A program made the translations under genes and the position numbers. Under the pieces are notes generated by a model. The model saw only the letters and a program-made list of their open reading frames with translations, was not told where the DNA came from and did not search any database. From contig CANJOS010000007.1 of NCBI GenBank assembly GCA_947476015.1, positions 1 to 41,502 of the forward strand: a stretch of 41,502 nt of DNA, written 5' to 3'. How positions within the stretch are numbered: position 1 is the first letter of the stretch; each line of letters begins with the position of its first letter. This document shows, piece by piece, positions 8,237 to 16,034 of the stretch. Source of the stretch: Comamonadaceae bacterium. Lineage in GTDB: Bacteria; Pseudomonadota; Gammaproteobacteria; Burkholderiales; Burkholderiaceae_C.

Positions 8237-8929
8237 TTAGATTTGGACTCCGATCAACATTTCAACTTCACTGCGCCGCTGTTTGAGATCATCAGCGCTT
8301 CCTGAATAGACCGTTTGACCTCGATCCATGACAACGCACTTATCAGACAGTGCCATGGCCACCTCCAAATGCTGCTCTACGAGAAGGACGGCCATGCCAT
8401 GCCGCAGAATCTCACGTATTGACTGAACCAGACTTTCTACGATCAGTGGCGACAACCCCTCGGTGGGCTCATCCAGCAACAGCACGCGAGGATTACCCAC
8501 CAAGGCCCGGCCAATTGCCAGCATTTGTTGCTCACCTCCTGATAAAACTGCACCCAAAGACTGCCTGCGGTCTGCCAGGCCCGGGAAAACCTTAAAAACT
8601 GCAGCGGCATCCCATGGGCCAGTTCGTCGCCCTACTTCCAAGTGCTCGATCACCGTCAGGCTTTTAAATACTTCACGATTTTGAGGTACATAACCCAAGC
8701 CGGCACGCGCCTTTCGATAGGTGTCGACCTGTGTGATGTCATTGCCATCCAGAATGACTGAACCACCGTGCGTATTGGCTCGCCCCATGATGGCTTCAAA
8801 GAGTGTCGTCTTGCCAACGCCATTTCGACCGATGACTGACAGACACTCGCCAAAATTGGCAGAGATGGAGACCCCCTGAACAACCACTGTTTTGCCCCAG
8901 CCTGCATGCAAGTCACGAACCTCAAGCAT
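8237..8929 (-). CDS. Branched-chain-type ABC importer ATP-binding protein, LivF-like
   Basis: A 230-residue ATPase with Walker A GRNGVGKTT (34-42), signature LSGGEQQMLAIGRALVG, Walker B LLLDEPTEGLSP and the LivF-typical ending DRGQTVYSG. The EPTEGLSP sequence marks the LivF rather than the LivG subfamily. It forms the ATPase pair with the preceding gene, whose end it overlaps by eight bases (ATGCTTGA), which implies translational coupling. Together with the LivK-, LivH-, LivM- and LivG-like genes it makes a complete high-affinity importer. In this setting, with a Rieske oxygenase at the front of the operon, the cargo is more likely an aromatic or cyclic acid than an amino acid. Confidence 0.92.
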   Translation of the reverse strand: MLEVRDLHAGWGKTVVVQGVSISANFGECLSVIGRNGVGKTTLFEAIMGRANTHGGSVILDGNDITQVDTYRKARAGLGYVPQNREVFKSLTVIEHLEVGRRTGPWDAAAVFKVFPGLADRRQSLGAVLSGGEQQMLAIGRALVGNPRVLLLDEPTEGLSPLIVESLVQSIREILRHGMAVLLVEQHLEVAMALSDKCVVMDRGQTVYSGSADDLKQRRSEVEMLIGVQI

Positions 8930-9707
8930 GGTCTTTCACTCCCGTGAAACGGTCGTGGCCTGAGCGACCTAAATATGCGTTTCTGACAGATGCTGAGTTC
9001 ATCACCTCTTGAGCTTTGCCTGAGGCCAGTACTTTGCCGGAAACTAGCACGGTCACATCGGCGCAGAAATCACGCACAAGTTTCATATCGTGTTCAATCA
9101 TCAGGATGGCCATTTCTGCAGGCAGTTTGTGCAATGCGCTTAACAGGAGGTCTGTTTCCGTAGAAGGAATGCCCGCAGCAGGCTCATCAAGAAGCAAGAC
9201 GCGAGGCTTGAGAGCCAGCACGATGGCGATCTCGACGAGTCGCTGCTTTCCATAGGACAAGTTTTCTACAGGAAGATCCGCCTGCGCCTGGATTTGCAGC
9301 TCGGCAAGTATCTCAAGGCAACGATCACGCTGCTCTCGCAAGCTGTGCATACTCTGCCATAGCCTGTCCGCAACGCCTGTGTTCTCGTTGACCGCCAATT
9401 GCACATTCTCTAAGACACTGAGTTTGGGAAAAAGGCTGGTAATTTGAAACGATCGAACCAGTCCCATTTTGACCCGGCTCTGAAGCGATGTTCGAGTGAG
9501 GTCGCGGCCAAACGACAAAACCTGCCCTGAGTCTGGCTCAATCGCGCCAGAGACAAGTCCAACGAGGGTTGACTTGCCTGCCCCATTCGGTCCGATCAGG
9601 GCATGTCGAGCACCTGCACCAAGCCCCAAATGAACCTCATTGGTGACTTGCAAACCCCCAAATGATTTGCAAAGCCCGCGTAATTCGAGTGCCAACATTG
9701 CAGTCAT
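8922..9707 (-). CDS. Branched-chain-type ABC importer ATP-binding protein, LivG-like
   Basis: About 261 residues. Walker A is GPNGAGKST (39-47), the signature is LSYGKQRLVEIAIVLAL, Walker B is LLLDEPAAGIPSTE and the switch region is MIEHDMKLV. The LSYGKQR signature is characteristic of LivG. ATG 9707 overlaps the stop of the permease gene by four bases (ATGA). The open frame extends further upstream to 9824, but that part overlaps the permease gene and has no family similarity. It works with the LivF-like ATPase downstream. Confidence 0.92.
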   Translation of the reverse strand: MTAMLALELRGLCKSFGGLQVTNEVHLGLGAGARHALIGPNGAGKSTLVGLVSGAIEPDSGQVLSFGRDLTRTSLQSRVKMGLVRSFQITSLFPKLSVLENVQLAVNENTGVADRLWQSMHSLREQRDRCLEILAELQIQAQADLPVENLSYGKQRLVEIAIVLALKPRVLLLDEPAAGIPSTETDLLLSALHKLPAEMAILMIEHDMKLVRDFCADVTVLVSGKVLASGKAQEVMNSASVRNAYLGRSGHDRFTGVKDHA

Positions 9708-10663
9708 TCTGTGCGTCGATTCTGGAAGATCCGCGACAGAAAGCCCGCGATTCCACCTTTGAGAAAGAAAGTCACACCCATGAGTAACACGCCAATGACC
9801 AACATCCAATAAAAAGGATTCCACTGTTGCGTAACGTACTTGACGATTAAATAAACAGGCGCACCCAACAAGGCACCATAGAGACTGAAGGCACCGCCAA
9901 GAACAACCATCACCAACACATCAACGGAGGTCTCCAAACTGAGCACCTGCAAGCCAACAAAGGCCGTGTTCTGCGTCAACAGTGCACCGGCAATTCCAGC
10001 AAAGCTGGCACACAAAGCGTACATCACCACCAAACGCCGGAGAACGGGTGCGCCAAGCAAGCTCATTCGCAGAGGGTTCTCACGGATACCCACCATGGAA
10101 AGACCATAGGGAGACGACACCAAGCGACGCGCGAAAAGAAACACCACAGCCAGCCAAGTCAGGCTGTAAAGGAATTGAACATTGCCATCCAACGACCAGT
10201 TGAAAATGCCAAGAACGGGCTTGAAACTGACGCCCGTAAGGCCATCATCACCACCCGTGATACTTGTTGCCTTGTTTGCTGCCTCAAACACGATGACGGA
10301 CAAGGCCATTGTCACCATCAAAAGCGGCAAGCCACTCAGGCGCAAAATTACAAACCCGATACCAATTGCAAGTACACCGGTGACTAATCCAGAGATCAGA
10401 ACACCGCTGATGGGCTCTTGCCATCCCGCCAAAGCCAAGCGCCCAGCCACGTAAGCACCGATGCCGAAATACATCGCATGACCCAGCGAAATGATGCCAG
10501 CAAAGCCAAGCGCAAGACCAAAAGAGAGTGCAAACAATGTCATCACCAGCACAGAGGCACCAAACCCACGGTAATCCGGAAAGATAAAGTAACAAGCAAG
10601 CGCCATCAACCACCAAAGTAAGCCGACTCTGCTTCGCCAAAAATTATGTTGATTCAGTTCCAT
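9704..10663 (-). CDS. Branched-chain-type ABC importer permease, LivM-like
   Basis: About 319 residues, highly hydrophobic, with 8-10 membrane segments. The LivM hallmarks GLALGFAGIISLGHAMYFGIGAY and SPYGLSMVGIRENPLRMSLLG are present (each quoted only in part). ATG 10663 follows the LivH-like stop by eight bases and gives the natural start MELNQHNFW. The frame stays open to 11023, but the added 120 residues are rich in Arg, Cys and His and are a shadow of the LivH-like gene. It pairs with LivH to form the membrane channel of the operon's importer. Confidence 0.9.
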   Translation of the reverse strand: MELNQHNFWRSRVGLLWWLMALACYFIFPDYRGFGASVLVMTLFALSFGLALGFAGIISLGHAMYFGIGAYVAGRLALAGWQEPISGVLISGLVTGVLAIGIGFVILRLSGLPLLMVTMALSVIVFEAANKATSITGGDDGLTGVSFKPVLGIFNWSLDGNVQFLYSLTWLAVVFLFARRLVSSPYGLSMVGIRENPLRMSLLGAPVLRRLVVMYALCASFAGIAGALLTQNTAFVGLQVLSLETSVDVLVMVVLGGAFSLYGALLGAPVYLIVKYVTQQWNPFYWMLVIGVLLMGVTFFLKGGIAGFLSRIFQNRRTE

Positions 10664-10671
10664 CTCCGTCC

Positions 10672-11547
10672 CTACTTCCAACCCATGAGCAGACCCTGCG
10701 GCCGCCATAGCACCAAGATGACAAGCAAGGTGAACACCGTAAAGGCCCCCAACTCCGGCACGAAGTAACGACCCGCAGTGTCTACCAAGCCCACCACCAA
10801 AGAAACGACCAATGAAGCTTTGATGTTGCCGAACCCGGACAGGGCAACGATGGTCAGGAAAAGCGGCAGATGTTTGAACGGATAAAGCGGCTCTAAGGGC
10901 AACATGCCTGCACCGACAATGCCACCGATGGCGGCCAAACTCGCGCCAATGGCGAATGCCACTGAAAAATACCAATTGACATTGATGCCTGAAGCCTTGG
11001 CCATGCTTTGATTGTCTACGCAAGCGCGAAGCGTGGCGCCGAAACTGGTGTGGTCAAACAACAACCAAAGGCTCAAAAGAATCACAAGTCCAGCGACCAT
11101 CACGAAGACTCTGTAAACCGGAAACGGTCGCCCTAATACACTGACATTGCCTGACAACCATTCAGGATACTTTGTAGCAAGCACGTTGGGCCCGAAAGCG
11201 AAAGTCAGGAGGGCAATGAATGCAAAGCAAAAGCCAATAGTGGCAAGCACTTGCTCTAGCTCGCTCATACCAAAAAGCCAACGAAAGAAGACTCTCTCTA
11301 GAACAACGCCGATTAACAAAACGAGCAAGACTGCGGTGACTGCTGCAGCAAGAAAACCAATGTCTAGCAAAGCTGGGAGTTTAAACGCCAAGTAGCCGCC
11401 GAGTACGGCAAAAACACCATGCGCCAGATTGACAATCCGCATCAAGCCAAGTGTCAGAACCAGCCCGATGGAAATAACAAAAAGAACAATGCCAAAGCTG
11501 ACCCCGTACAAGAGGATAAAAGTGACTGCCGGGGTCAGCTGGTCCAT
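10672..11547 (-). CDS. Branched-chain-type ABC importer permease, LivH-like
   Basis: A 291-residue permease with about eight membrane helices. Recognisable segments are GLMRIVNLAHGVFAVLGGY near residue 40 (the LivH NxAHG motif), TLRACVDNQSMAKASGIN (cytoplasmic coupling loop) and GFGNIKASLV. It starts with ATG 11547, 14 bases after the receptor gene stop, and is followed after eight bases by the LivM-like gene. The NLAHG and ACVDNQ motifs separate it from sugar permeases. Confidence 0.92.
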   Translation of the reverse strand: MDQLTPAVTFILLYGVSFGIVLFVISIGLVLTLGLMRIVNLAHGVFAVLGGYLAFKLPALLDIGFLAAAVTAVLLVLLIGVVLERVFFRWLFGMSELEQVLATIGFCFAFIALLTFAFGPNVLATKYPEWLSGNVSVLGRPFPVYRVFVMVAGLVILLSLWLLFDHTSFGATLRACVDNQSMAKASGINVNWYFSVAFAIGASLAAIGGIVGAGMLPLEPLYPFKHLPLFLTIVALSGFGNIKASLVVSLVVGLVDTAGRYFVPELGAFTVFTLLVILVLWRPQGLLMGWK

Positions 11548-11561
11548 GGGAGTGCCAGAAA

Positions 11562-12743
11562 TTAGTTAGCGAGAACAGGTGCTTTAACCGCCTTGAAGGT
11601 GTCCACGACGGTATTGCGCAACTTCCCGCTGACTTTGTCAATGCGTCGGATATGAATGTCCTGCACCGGCTCACGTGTTGCGGCGTCGATGGTAAGCGCC
11701 CCTCTAGGGCTGCGGATTGTCACACCGAGAGCAGCCTGATGAGCAGTTTTGGCATCGAACGGCTTACCCCTTTGAGATTCAATCATCTTGTAAATCAAGG
11801 CCATGCCGTCATAGGCGGAAACAGCGGCGAAAGTTGGGGACCGGTCATTACCGTATTTCTTTTTAAGGGCGGCAGTGAAGGCCTTATTTTCGGGATTGTC
11901 TAAGGACTCAGCGTAATACAGCGCCTGATGGAATCCGATGATCGAATCATCAAACAGGTTCAAATCAGCGTCCTCTGCCTCGCCCATGCCAATCACAAGA
12001 TTTTGCTTCATCACACCTTGGGCTGCCAAGGCTTTGCTAAAGCTCACCGCGGCCGCACCCGGTGGCACGAATACGTCAAGCACATCGATGTCAGCGTTTT
12101 TGATGCGCTCGGCGATCGGCGCATAGTCGACTGTGTTCAGTGGCGCTCGCAATTCATCTACGATCTTGCCACCGCCAGCCTCAAAAGCAGATCGGAAAAA
12201 CTTTTGCACATCATGCCCTGGTGCGTAGTCAGAGACTGCCACGTAGGCCTTGCGTTTGCCACTTTTCAAAGCAAACTGTGCAGCTGCAACTGCTGACTGC
12301 CCAATATTCTGACCCGCACGCACAAACAACTGCGACTGAGTCAGGAGGGTTGGCGAGGCTGCTACAAAAAGTACCGTTGGTGTATTCGTCTGGTTGATCA
12401 CAGCTGAGGCAGCAGATGCGTCGGAGGTCAAATAAAAGCCCCCCAGGATGGACACCTTATCGCGAACGACCAACTCTTCAACCAACCTTCTCGCCGTCGC
12501 TGGATTAGGTCCCCCCATGTCTCGGAAAATGATTTCGACCTTCCGGCCGCCGACTGTATCACCGTTCAATTCGCGAAAGATTTCAATGCCGGTTCTTATC
12601 TCACGTCCGGGCGTTGCAAAAGGTCCCGTGTCATGGTTAACAATGCCGATTCGAATGGTCTCTTGCTGCGCAAGCGCTGCAATTGGCGCCAAGGCAGCGA
12701 TTGTGGCCGTGGCCAAAAGTGTTTTGAGTAATTGTCTTTTCAT
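11562..12743 (-). CDS. ABC transporter periplasmic binding protein, LivK/amide-binding type
   Basis: A 393-residue type I periplasmic receptor. It has a clear signal peptide (MKRQLL followed by a hydrophobic core, cleavage after AALA about residue 25) and then ETIRIGIVNHDTGPFATPGR, the first beta strand of the Leu/Ile/Val-binding fold. Later blocks are VEIIFRDMGGPNPATARRLVEELV and a C-terminal RSPRGALTIDAATREP. Paralogues of this clade in aromatic degraders bind aromatic acids. The gene lies 37 bases after the ferredoxin gene, in one operon with the oxygenase. The ligand is inferred from context only. Confidence 0.9.
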   Translation of the reverse strand: MKRQLLKTLLATATIAALAPIAALAQQETIRIGIVNHDTGPFATPGREIRTGIEIFRELNGDTVGGRKVEIIFRDMGGPNPATARRLVEELVVRDKVSILGGFYLTSDASAASAVINQTNTPTVLFVAASPTLLTQSQLFVRAGQNIGQSAVAAAQFALKSGKRKAYVAVSDYAPGHDVQKFFRSAFEAGGGKIVDELRAPLNTVDYAPIAERIKNADIDVLDVFVPPGAAAVSFSKALAAQGVMKQNLVIGMGEAEDADLNLFDDSIIGFHQALYYAESLDNPENKAFTAALKKKYGNDRSPTFAAVSAYDGMALIYKMIESQRGKPFDAKTAHQAALGVTIRSPRGALTIDAATREPVQDIHIRRIDKVSGKLRNTVVDTFKAVKAPVLAN

Positions 12744-12780
12744 GTAGTTTCTCCAAGGGCTAAGTTATTTCTTTAATCAA

Positions 12781-13071
12781 TCAAAGGTCCAGAACGAGGA
12801 CGGGTGTTCTGGAGCGGGAACAACAAAGGATGATGCAATTTCCCTGATTGCGTTCTTCCTGAGTCAAAACATCGTCACGATGGTCTGGCACACCTTCCAA
12901 AACTGGAACGAGGCACGAACCACACATGCCAGACATACAAGAGAACCCTACATCAATCCCCTCGAGCAACAGTTCATCAAGAATATTGCTTTCAGCTGAA
13001 ACAGTGAGACTTTTCTGACTGCGGGCCAGCTTGACTTCAAAGGAATGATTTGGATCGAAAGTGACGGACAT
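12781..13071 (-). CDS. Stand-alone [2Fe-2S] ferredoxin resembling the C-terminal domain of phthalate dioxygenase reductase
   Basis: About 96 residues. The plant-type cluster motif is C45-MSGM-C50-GS-C53, with the fourth ligand C83 or C84. The sequences LEGVPDHRDDVLTQEER and VLVLDL match the C-terminal domain of the phthalate dioxygenase reductase/VanB family. Those reductases are about 320 residues long, with FMN and NAD domains in front; here both are absent. The preceding DNA is the end of the oxygenase gene, so no hidden N-terminal domain fits. ATG 13071 has an AGG box and lies 18 bases from the oxygenase stop; a GTG at 13089 is the less likely alternative. It should pass electrons to the Rieske oxygenase, but its own reductase is not encoded nearby. 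Confidence 0.88.
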   Translation of the reverse strand: MSVTFDPNHSFEVKLARSQKSLTVSAESNILDELLLEGIDVGFSCMSGMCGSCLVPVLEGVPDHRDDVLTQEERNQGNCIILCCSRSRTPVLVLDL

Positions 13072-13089
13072 GTTCAATCTAACCTGCAC

Positions 13090-14379
13090 TTACGCAGCCA
13101 ACTTTTCTCGGTTGCTCATGACCTGTTCACGCCAGTCGTCATTGACATCGATCACAGTATCAACAAGTGCCTTGATATGGCAAAGGTCTGGAATCTCGTT
13201 GCCAATCGGTTCCTCGCCTTTTTCAACCATGCTGACAGCCTCCAACAAACGTTTTCGCAAGCGCATGACTGCGCTGTCAGCTGGCACCAGATGCTCTTTC
13301 GTCCGGTTCACAATCGGGCCCATCGAAATGGCCAAAATTGCATCTTCCTGTTCAATACCGCTAAAGCCAGTCCAACTTTGCTTCATAGCAGCACGATTTT
13401 GGCCAAGTCGATCTGCCCAAATAGCATTGAACTGGCAAGTAGCGGGATCCCAGAACCGTTCGTCGTCCAAGCCCATGATGCGCAGGATGTCTGCGCGCGA
13501 GACAGCCTTAGGCCCATGGCAGAGCAAGTACGTGCTCGTCCACTCGTCATTTTGCGGTACTTCAAAGACAAAAAACTGAAATGCTGGTGCAGGAATGATG
13601 CGGCATGTAGGCAAAATAACTGGCGTGACGCGAATGCTGACTCCCTTTTGACCCTTAATCTGCTGCGCTGCCTTTCGCTTGGCCACGTAGTGGTAGCCAT
13701 ATTCAGTGTCTTCACATTCAAGCGATGGACAATTGTCAGGAACACTCAGGGCGCCAGGGTTGTAATCCTCTTCGACCATCGAAGTGAATGTATCGTGCAT
13801 CCAAGTCGGATTGGCGAGATTGCTGTGCAGAATCCCCACATGCGAACTGTCAACGCCACCCTCAAACAGTTGCAAGTAATTGGCGTGTGTATTGATGCGA
13901 AGCACAACGCGATTTTCATCACCCCCTTCAAAGAACGGAAACTTTTGAAATACTGGCTGCTTGTCTTTGGGCCCGATGTAAGTCCAGATCAAACCGCCAG
14001 CTTCGTGCGCAGGGTAAGAGGGTGCTTTTAATTTTTCAGAAAAACATTTGTCTGCATGATTAGGTGTTTCCATGATGGTCCCATCGACAGCAAATTTCCA
14101 TCCATGGTAAAGACATCTGATTCCGCCGCCCTCAACACGTCCGATTGCAAGCGAAACACCCCGGTGCATGCAGTACTCGTCAAGCACCCCTACTTTGCCT
14201 TGCGTGTCACGGAAGACGACAAAGTCTTCACCGAGCAGTTTGGCGCGAAGCGGATCACAGTCTGGGTGAGGCAACTGCTCAGAAGTACAGATCGGGTGCC
14301 AGTAGCGGCGCATTGTCTTGCCCATTGGCGTAGATGGACCCACACGGGTGAGTGTTTCATTGTCGGCAGCACTGATCAT
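13090..14379 (-). CDS. Rieske non-haem iron oxygenase, phthalate-4,5-dioxygenase-like large subunit
   Basis: About 429 residues. The Rieske [2Fe-2S] site is CMH (C70, H72) and CLYH (C89, H92). The mononuclear iron site has D177, H180 and H185 in EGGVDSSHVGILH, with a later acidic ligand probably in GIEQEDAIL. The block AISMGPIVNRTKEHL is typical of the phthalate/vanillate/phenoxybenzoate group of one-component oxygenases. The enzyme would use O2 and two electrons to hydroxylate, dihydroxylate or demethylate an aromatic or cyclic acid. ATG 14379 has a strong ribosome-binding site (GGAG); the open frame to 14559 overlaps the MarR gene and is not coding. It is the first gene of an eight-gene operon, with the matching ferredoxin next. 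The substrate is unknown. Confidence 0.92.
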   Translation of the reverse strand: MISAADNETLTRVGPSTPMGKTMRRYWHPICTSEQLPHPDCDPLRAKLLGEDFVVFRDTQGKVGVLDEYCMHRGVSLAIGRVEGGGIRCLYHGWKFAVDGTIMETPNHADKCFSEKLKAPSYPAHEAGGLIWTYIGPKDKQPVFQKFPFFEGGDENRVVLRINTHANYLQLFEGGVDSSHVGILHSNLANPTWMHDTFTSMVEEDYNPGALSVPDNCPSLECEDTEYGYHYVAKRKAAQQIKGQKGVSIRVTPVILPTCRIIPAPAFQFFVFEVPQNDEWTSTYLLCHGPKAVSRADILRIMGLDDERFWDPATCQFNAIWADRLGQNRAAMKQSWTGFSGIEQEDAILAISMGPIVNRTKEHLVPADSAVMRLRKRLLEAVSMVEKGEEPIGNEIPDLCHIKALVDTVIDVNDDWREQVMSNREKLAA

Positions 14380-14537
14380 TTTGAACTCCAGATCTTGAAA
14401 AAAGGTTTTCCGCGTGAAACAATATAGCGGTATGTTCAAGTTGCGCGCATTAGGAGAAACACGGAGAAAAGAAGCCGATTCAACTCTTTCAACCAGATAA
14501 CATACAACTTTGATAACTGAACGCCAATAGTGATTAA

Positions 14538-15047
14538 ATGAAAGACATTCGCTCAACATTCGAACAATGGGAAGCCCAACGGCCAGACCTCGATCTGTCC
14601 ACTCTTTACTTCAAAATCACTGTGCTCAGATTGGGAAAGGCCATAGAAGACGAGTTTGATCGGAGTTGTCGAATTCATCATGATCTGCGGGCTAACGATG
14701 TGCGAGTTCTTTTTACCTTGCTTCGGTCTGGTCAACCTTACATGCTTCGACCAACAGATATTTTTCAATCCCTGCTGATCACCGCTGGCGCTGTCACCAA
14801 GCAAGTCGACCGCCTCGCCAGTCGCGGATTGGTCAAACGCAGAAAAGACCCAAGTCACGCAGGTGGCACCCTGGTCCAACTCACCGCCAAAGGCATCAGC
14901 GTCTCTGACGAAATTGCCATGATTGTTTCTTCCCAGGGGAAAGTCCACGAAGCCATGGAAAGTTTGTCAAAAGTTCAACAAGAAAAAACCTTGGATTTTC
15001 TTTTGAAACTCTTGGATGAATTTAACAAGCGCCAAAAGTCTTCCTGA
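14538..15047 (+). CDS. MarR-family transcriptional regulator
   Basis: A 169-residue winged-helix protein. The central region, about residues 50-115, carries ANDVRVLFTLLRSG, TAGAVTKQVDRLASRGLVKRRKDP and TLVQLTAKG, which form the MarR recognition helix and wing. The flanking helices give the dimer interface. It is divergent from the Rieske operon, with 158 bases between start codons, the usual layout of a repressor that is released by the aromatic substrate or its CoA ester. That region contains TGCGCGCA (14442-14449) and an imperfect TGAA/TTCA dyad at about 14415-14438, neither a convincing operator. The stop codon lies inside a strong inverted repeat. Confidence 0.87.
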   Translation: MKDIRSTFEQWEAQRPDLDLSTLYFKITVLRLGKAIEDEFDRSCRIHHDLRANDVRVLFTLLRSGQPYMLRPTDIFQSLLITAGAVTKQVDRLASRGLVKRRKDPSHAGGTLVQLTAKGISVSDEIAMIVSSQGKVHEAMESLSKVQQEKTLDFLLKLLDEFNKRQKSS

Positions 15048-15066
15048 AAAATATTTTTTCAGGAAG
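15040..15066 (+). repeat. 12-bp perfect inverted repeat over the marR stop codon
   Basis: CTTCCTGAAAAA (15040-15051), spacer TAT, then TTTTTCAGGAAG (15055-15066). The TGA stop of the MarR gene (15045-15047) is in the left arm. It would form a strong hairpin with a three-base loop, but no T-run follows, so it is not a textbook terminator. It may be an attenuator, a partial terminator between marR and the hydrolase gene, or a DNA-binding site. Confidence 0.55.
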
Positions 15067-15088
15067 CACATGATTAACAAGGAATGGT

Positions 15089-15976
15089 ATGAACGTACAC
15101 CCTCATGCTGAGCGTCCGATCGCTCATGGCCTTTCTCGCAGGCAGCTGTCAAGCGATTACGACGTCGAATCAACCGTACCAGACTTGCCCGGCTACATGC
15201 GAACTTTTATTGAACGCAGTGATCTGGTTCGCAAAAACTTTCAAGAAAAATGCAAGCTTGACATTGCCTATGGCCCCTTGAATGCTCAAAAGCTCGACCT
15301 TTACCAGACTGCGGCATCCAGCAAGGCCCCCATTCTGGTGTTCTTTCATGGGGGCGCTTGGAAGGGATCGAACAAAGAATGCCGAGCCTTCCCAGCTCAG
15401 CTGTTTTGCGCAAGCGGTGCCATATGGATATCGGTCGAGTATCCGCTTGCCCCTGACCACGCCATCGACATGCAAGCGGAATCGGCAGAAATGGCGCTCC
15501 GATGGATTCATGACAATGCGGCAAGCTTCAGTGGGGATCAACATCGCATCCTCGTGATGGGGCACTCTGCTGGCGCGCATCTTGCCAGCATTGGACTATT
15601 TCGCCTATTGAATAAAAATCCCGAACTTGCAACAAACTTTGAGCTTTTAACGATCAGTGGCGTCTTCGACCTTGAGCCAATGATGTTCACCAAAGTCAAT
15701 GATTGGCTCAGGCTCAATCCGCAGTTAATCCTGCAACACAGCCCCATCTGCAGCATTCCAGCCAAGTCGCCTCCCCTGCATGCCTTTGTCGGTGGCGATG
15801 AACCAGACGTGTTCATGCGTCAGTCACTGGACATGACGGGTGCCTATGCAAAGCGAGGCTTTGCCAGCCGATTGACCACATTGCCAGGCCGCAATCACTT
15901 CAGTGTTCTAGAGGAGTTCGACGTTCAGTCTGGGCCACTTCAGAGCGCTGTATTGGAGTTCATAAGGCGCACCTGA
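15089..15976 (+). CDS. Alpha/beta hydrolase, esterase/kynurenine-formamidase-like
   Basis: A 295-residue serine hydrolase. The oxyanion-hole motif HGGAW is at 87-91, the nucleophile elbow GHSAG at 158-162 (Ser160), an acidic residue is likely in GGDEPDVF and the catalytic His is in GRNHFSVL. The sequences YPLAPDHAID and the HGGAW form place it close to the arylformamidase/BD-FAE esterase group, which cleaves N-formyl amides or small esters. ATG 15089 has an AAGGA box. It follows marR by 41 bases on the same strand, so it may respond to the same regulator as the Rieske operon and act on the same aromatic ester or amide. The substrate is inferred only in this general sense. Confidence 0.85.
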   Translation: MNVHPHAERPIAHGLSRRQLSSDYDVESTVPDLPGYMRTFIERSDLVRKNFQEKCKLDIAYGPLNAQKLDLYQTAASSKAPILVFFHGGAWKGSNKECRAFPAQLFCASGAIWISVEYPLAPDHAIDMQAESAEMALRWIHDNAASFSGDQHRILVMGHSAGAHLASIGLFRLLNKNPELATNFELLTISGVFDLEPMMFTKVNDWLRLNPQLILQHSPICSIPAKSPPLHAFVGGDEPDVFMRQSLDMTGAYAKRGFASRLTTLPGRNHFSVLEEFDVQSGPLQSAVLEFIRRT

Positions 15977-16034
15977 ATGACACCCCATTGAATTCCCTAT
16001 AGACTCACAAAGAATAGCCCCTACGGTACAGATC

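Noticed and set aside
9708-9824. N-terminal extension of the LivG-like frame
   Set aside because: It overlaps the LivM-like gene; ATG 9707 with an ATGA overlap fits the family start.
10664-11023. N-terminal extension of the LivM-like frame by 120 codons
   Set aside because: It overlaps the LivH-like gene, is Arg/His/Cys-rich and the ATG at 10663 gives the correct family start.
12781-13089. Ferredoxin as a truncated or frameshifted reductase gene
   Set aside because: The DNA directly upstream encodes the end of the oxygenase, so there is no remnant of FMN or NAD domains; the small gene has its own start and ribosome-binding site.
13045-14031. A 328-codon open frame on the plus strand opposite the Rieske oxygenase gene
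   Set aside because: It lies entirely against a well-supported gene, has no family features, and its composition (rich in Cys, His and Arg) is that of an antisense shadow.
14380-14537. Possible MarR operator (TGCGCGCA at 14442-14449 and an imperfect TGAA/TTCA dyad)
   Set aside because: The symmetry is short or imperfect and there is no second copy; it is only mentioned under the regulator.
14380-14559. Upstream extension of the Rieske oxygenase frame
   Set aside because: It would overlap the start of the MarR gene and has no similarity to the family; ATG 14379 has a good ribosome-binding site.
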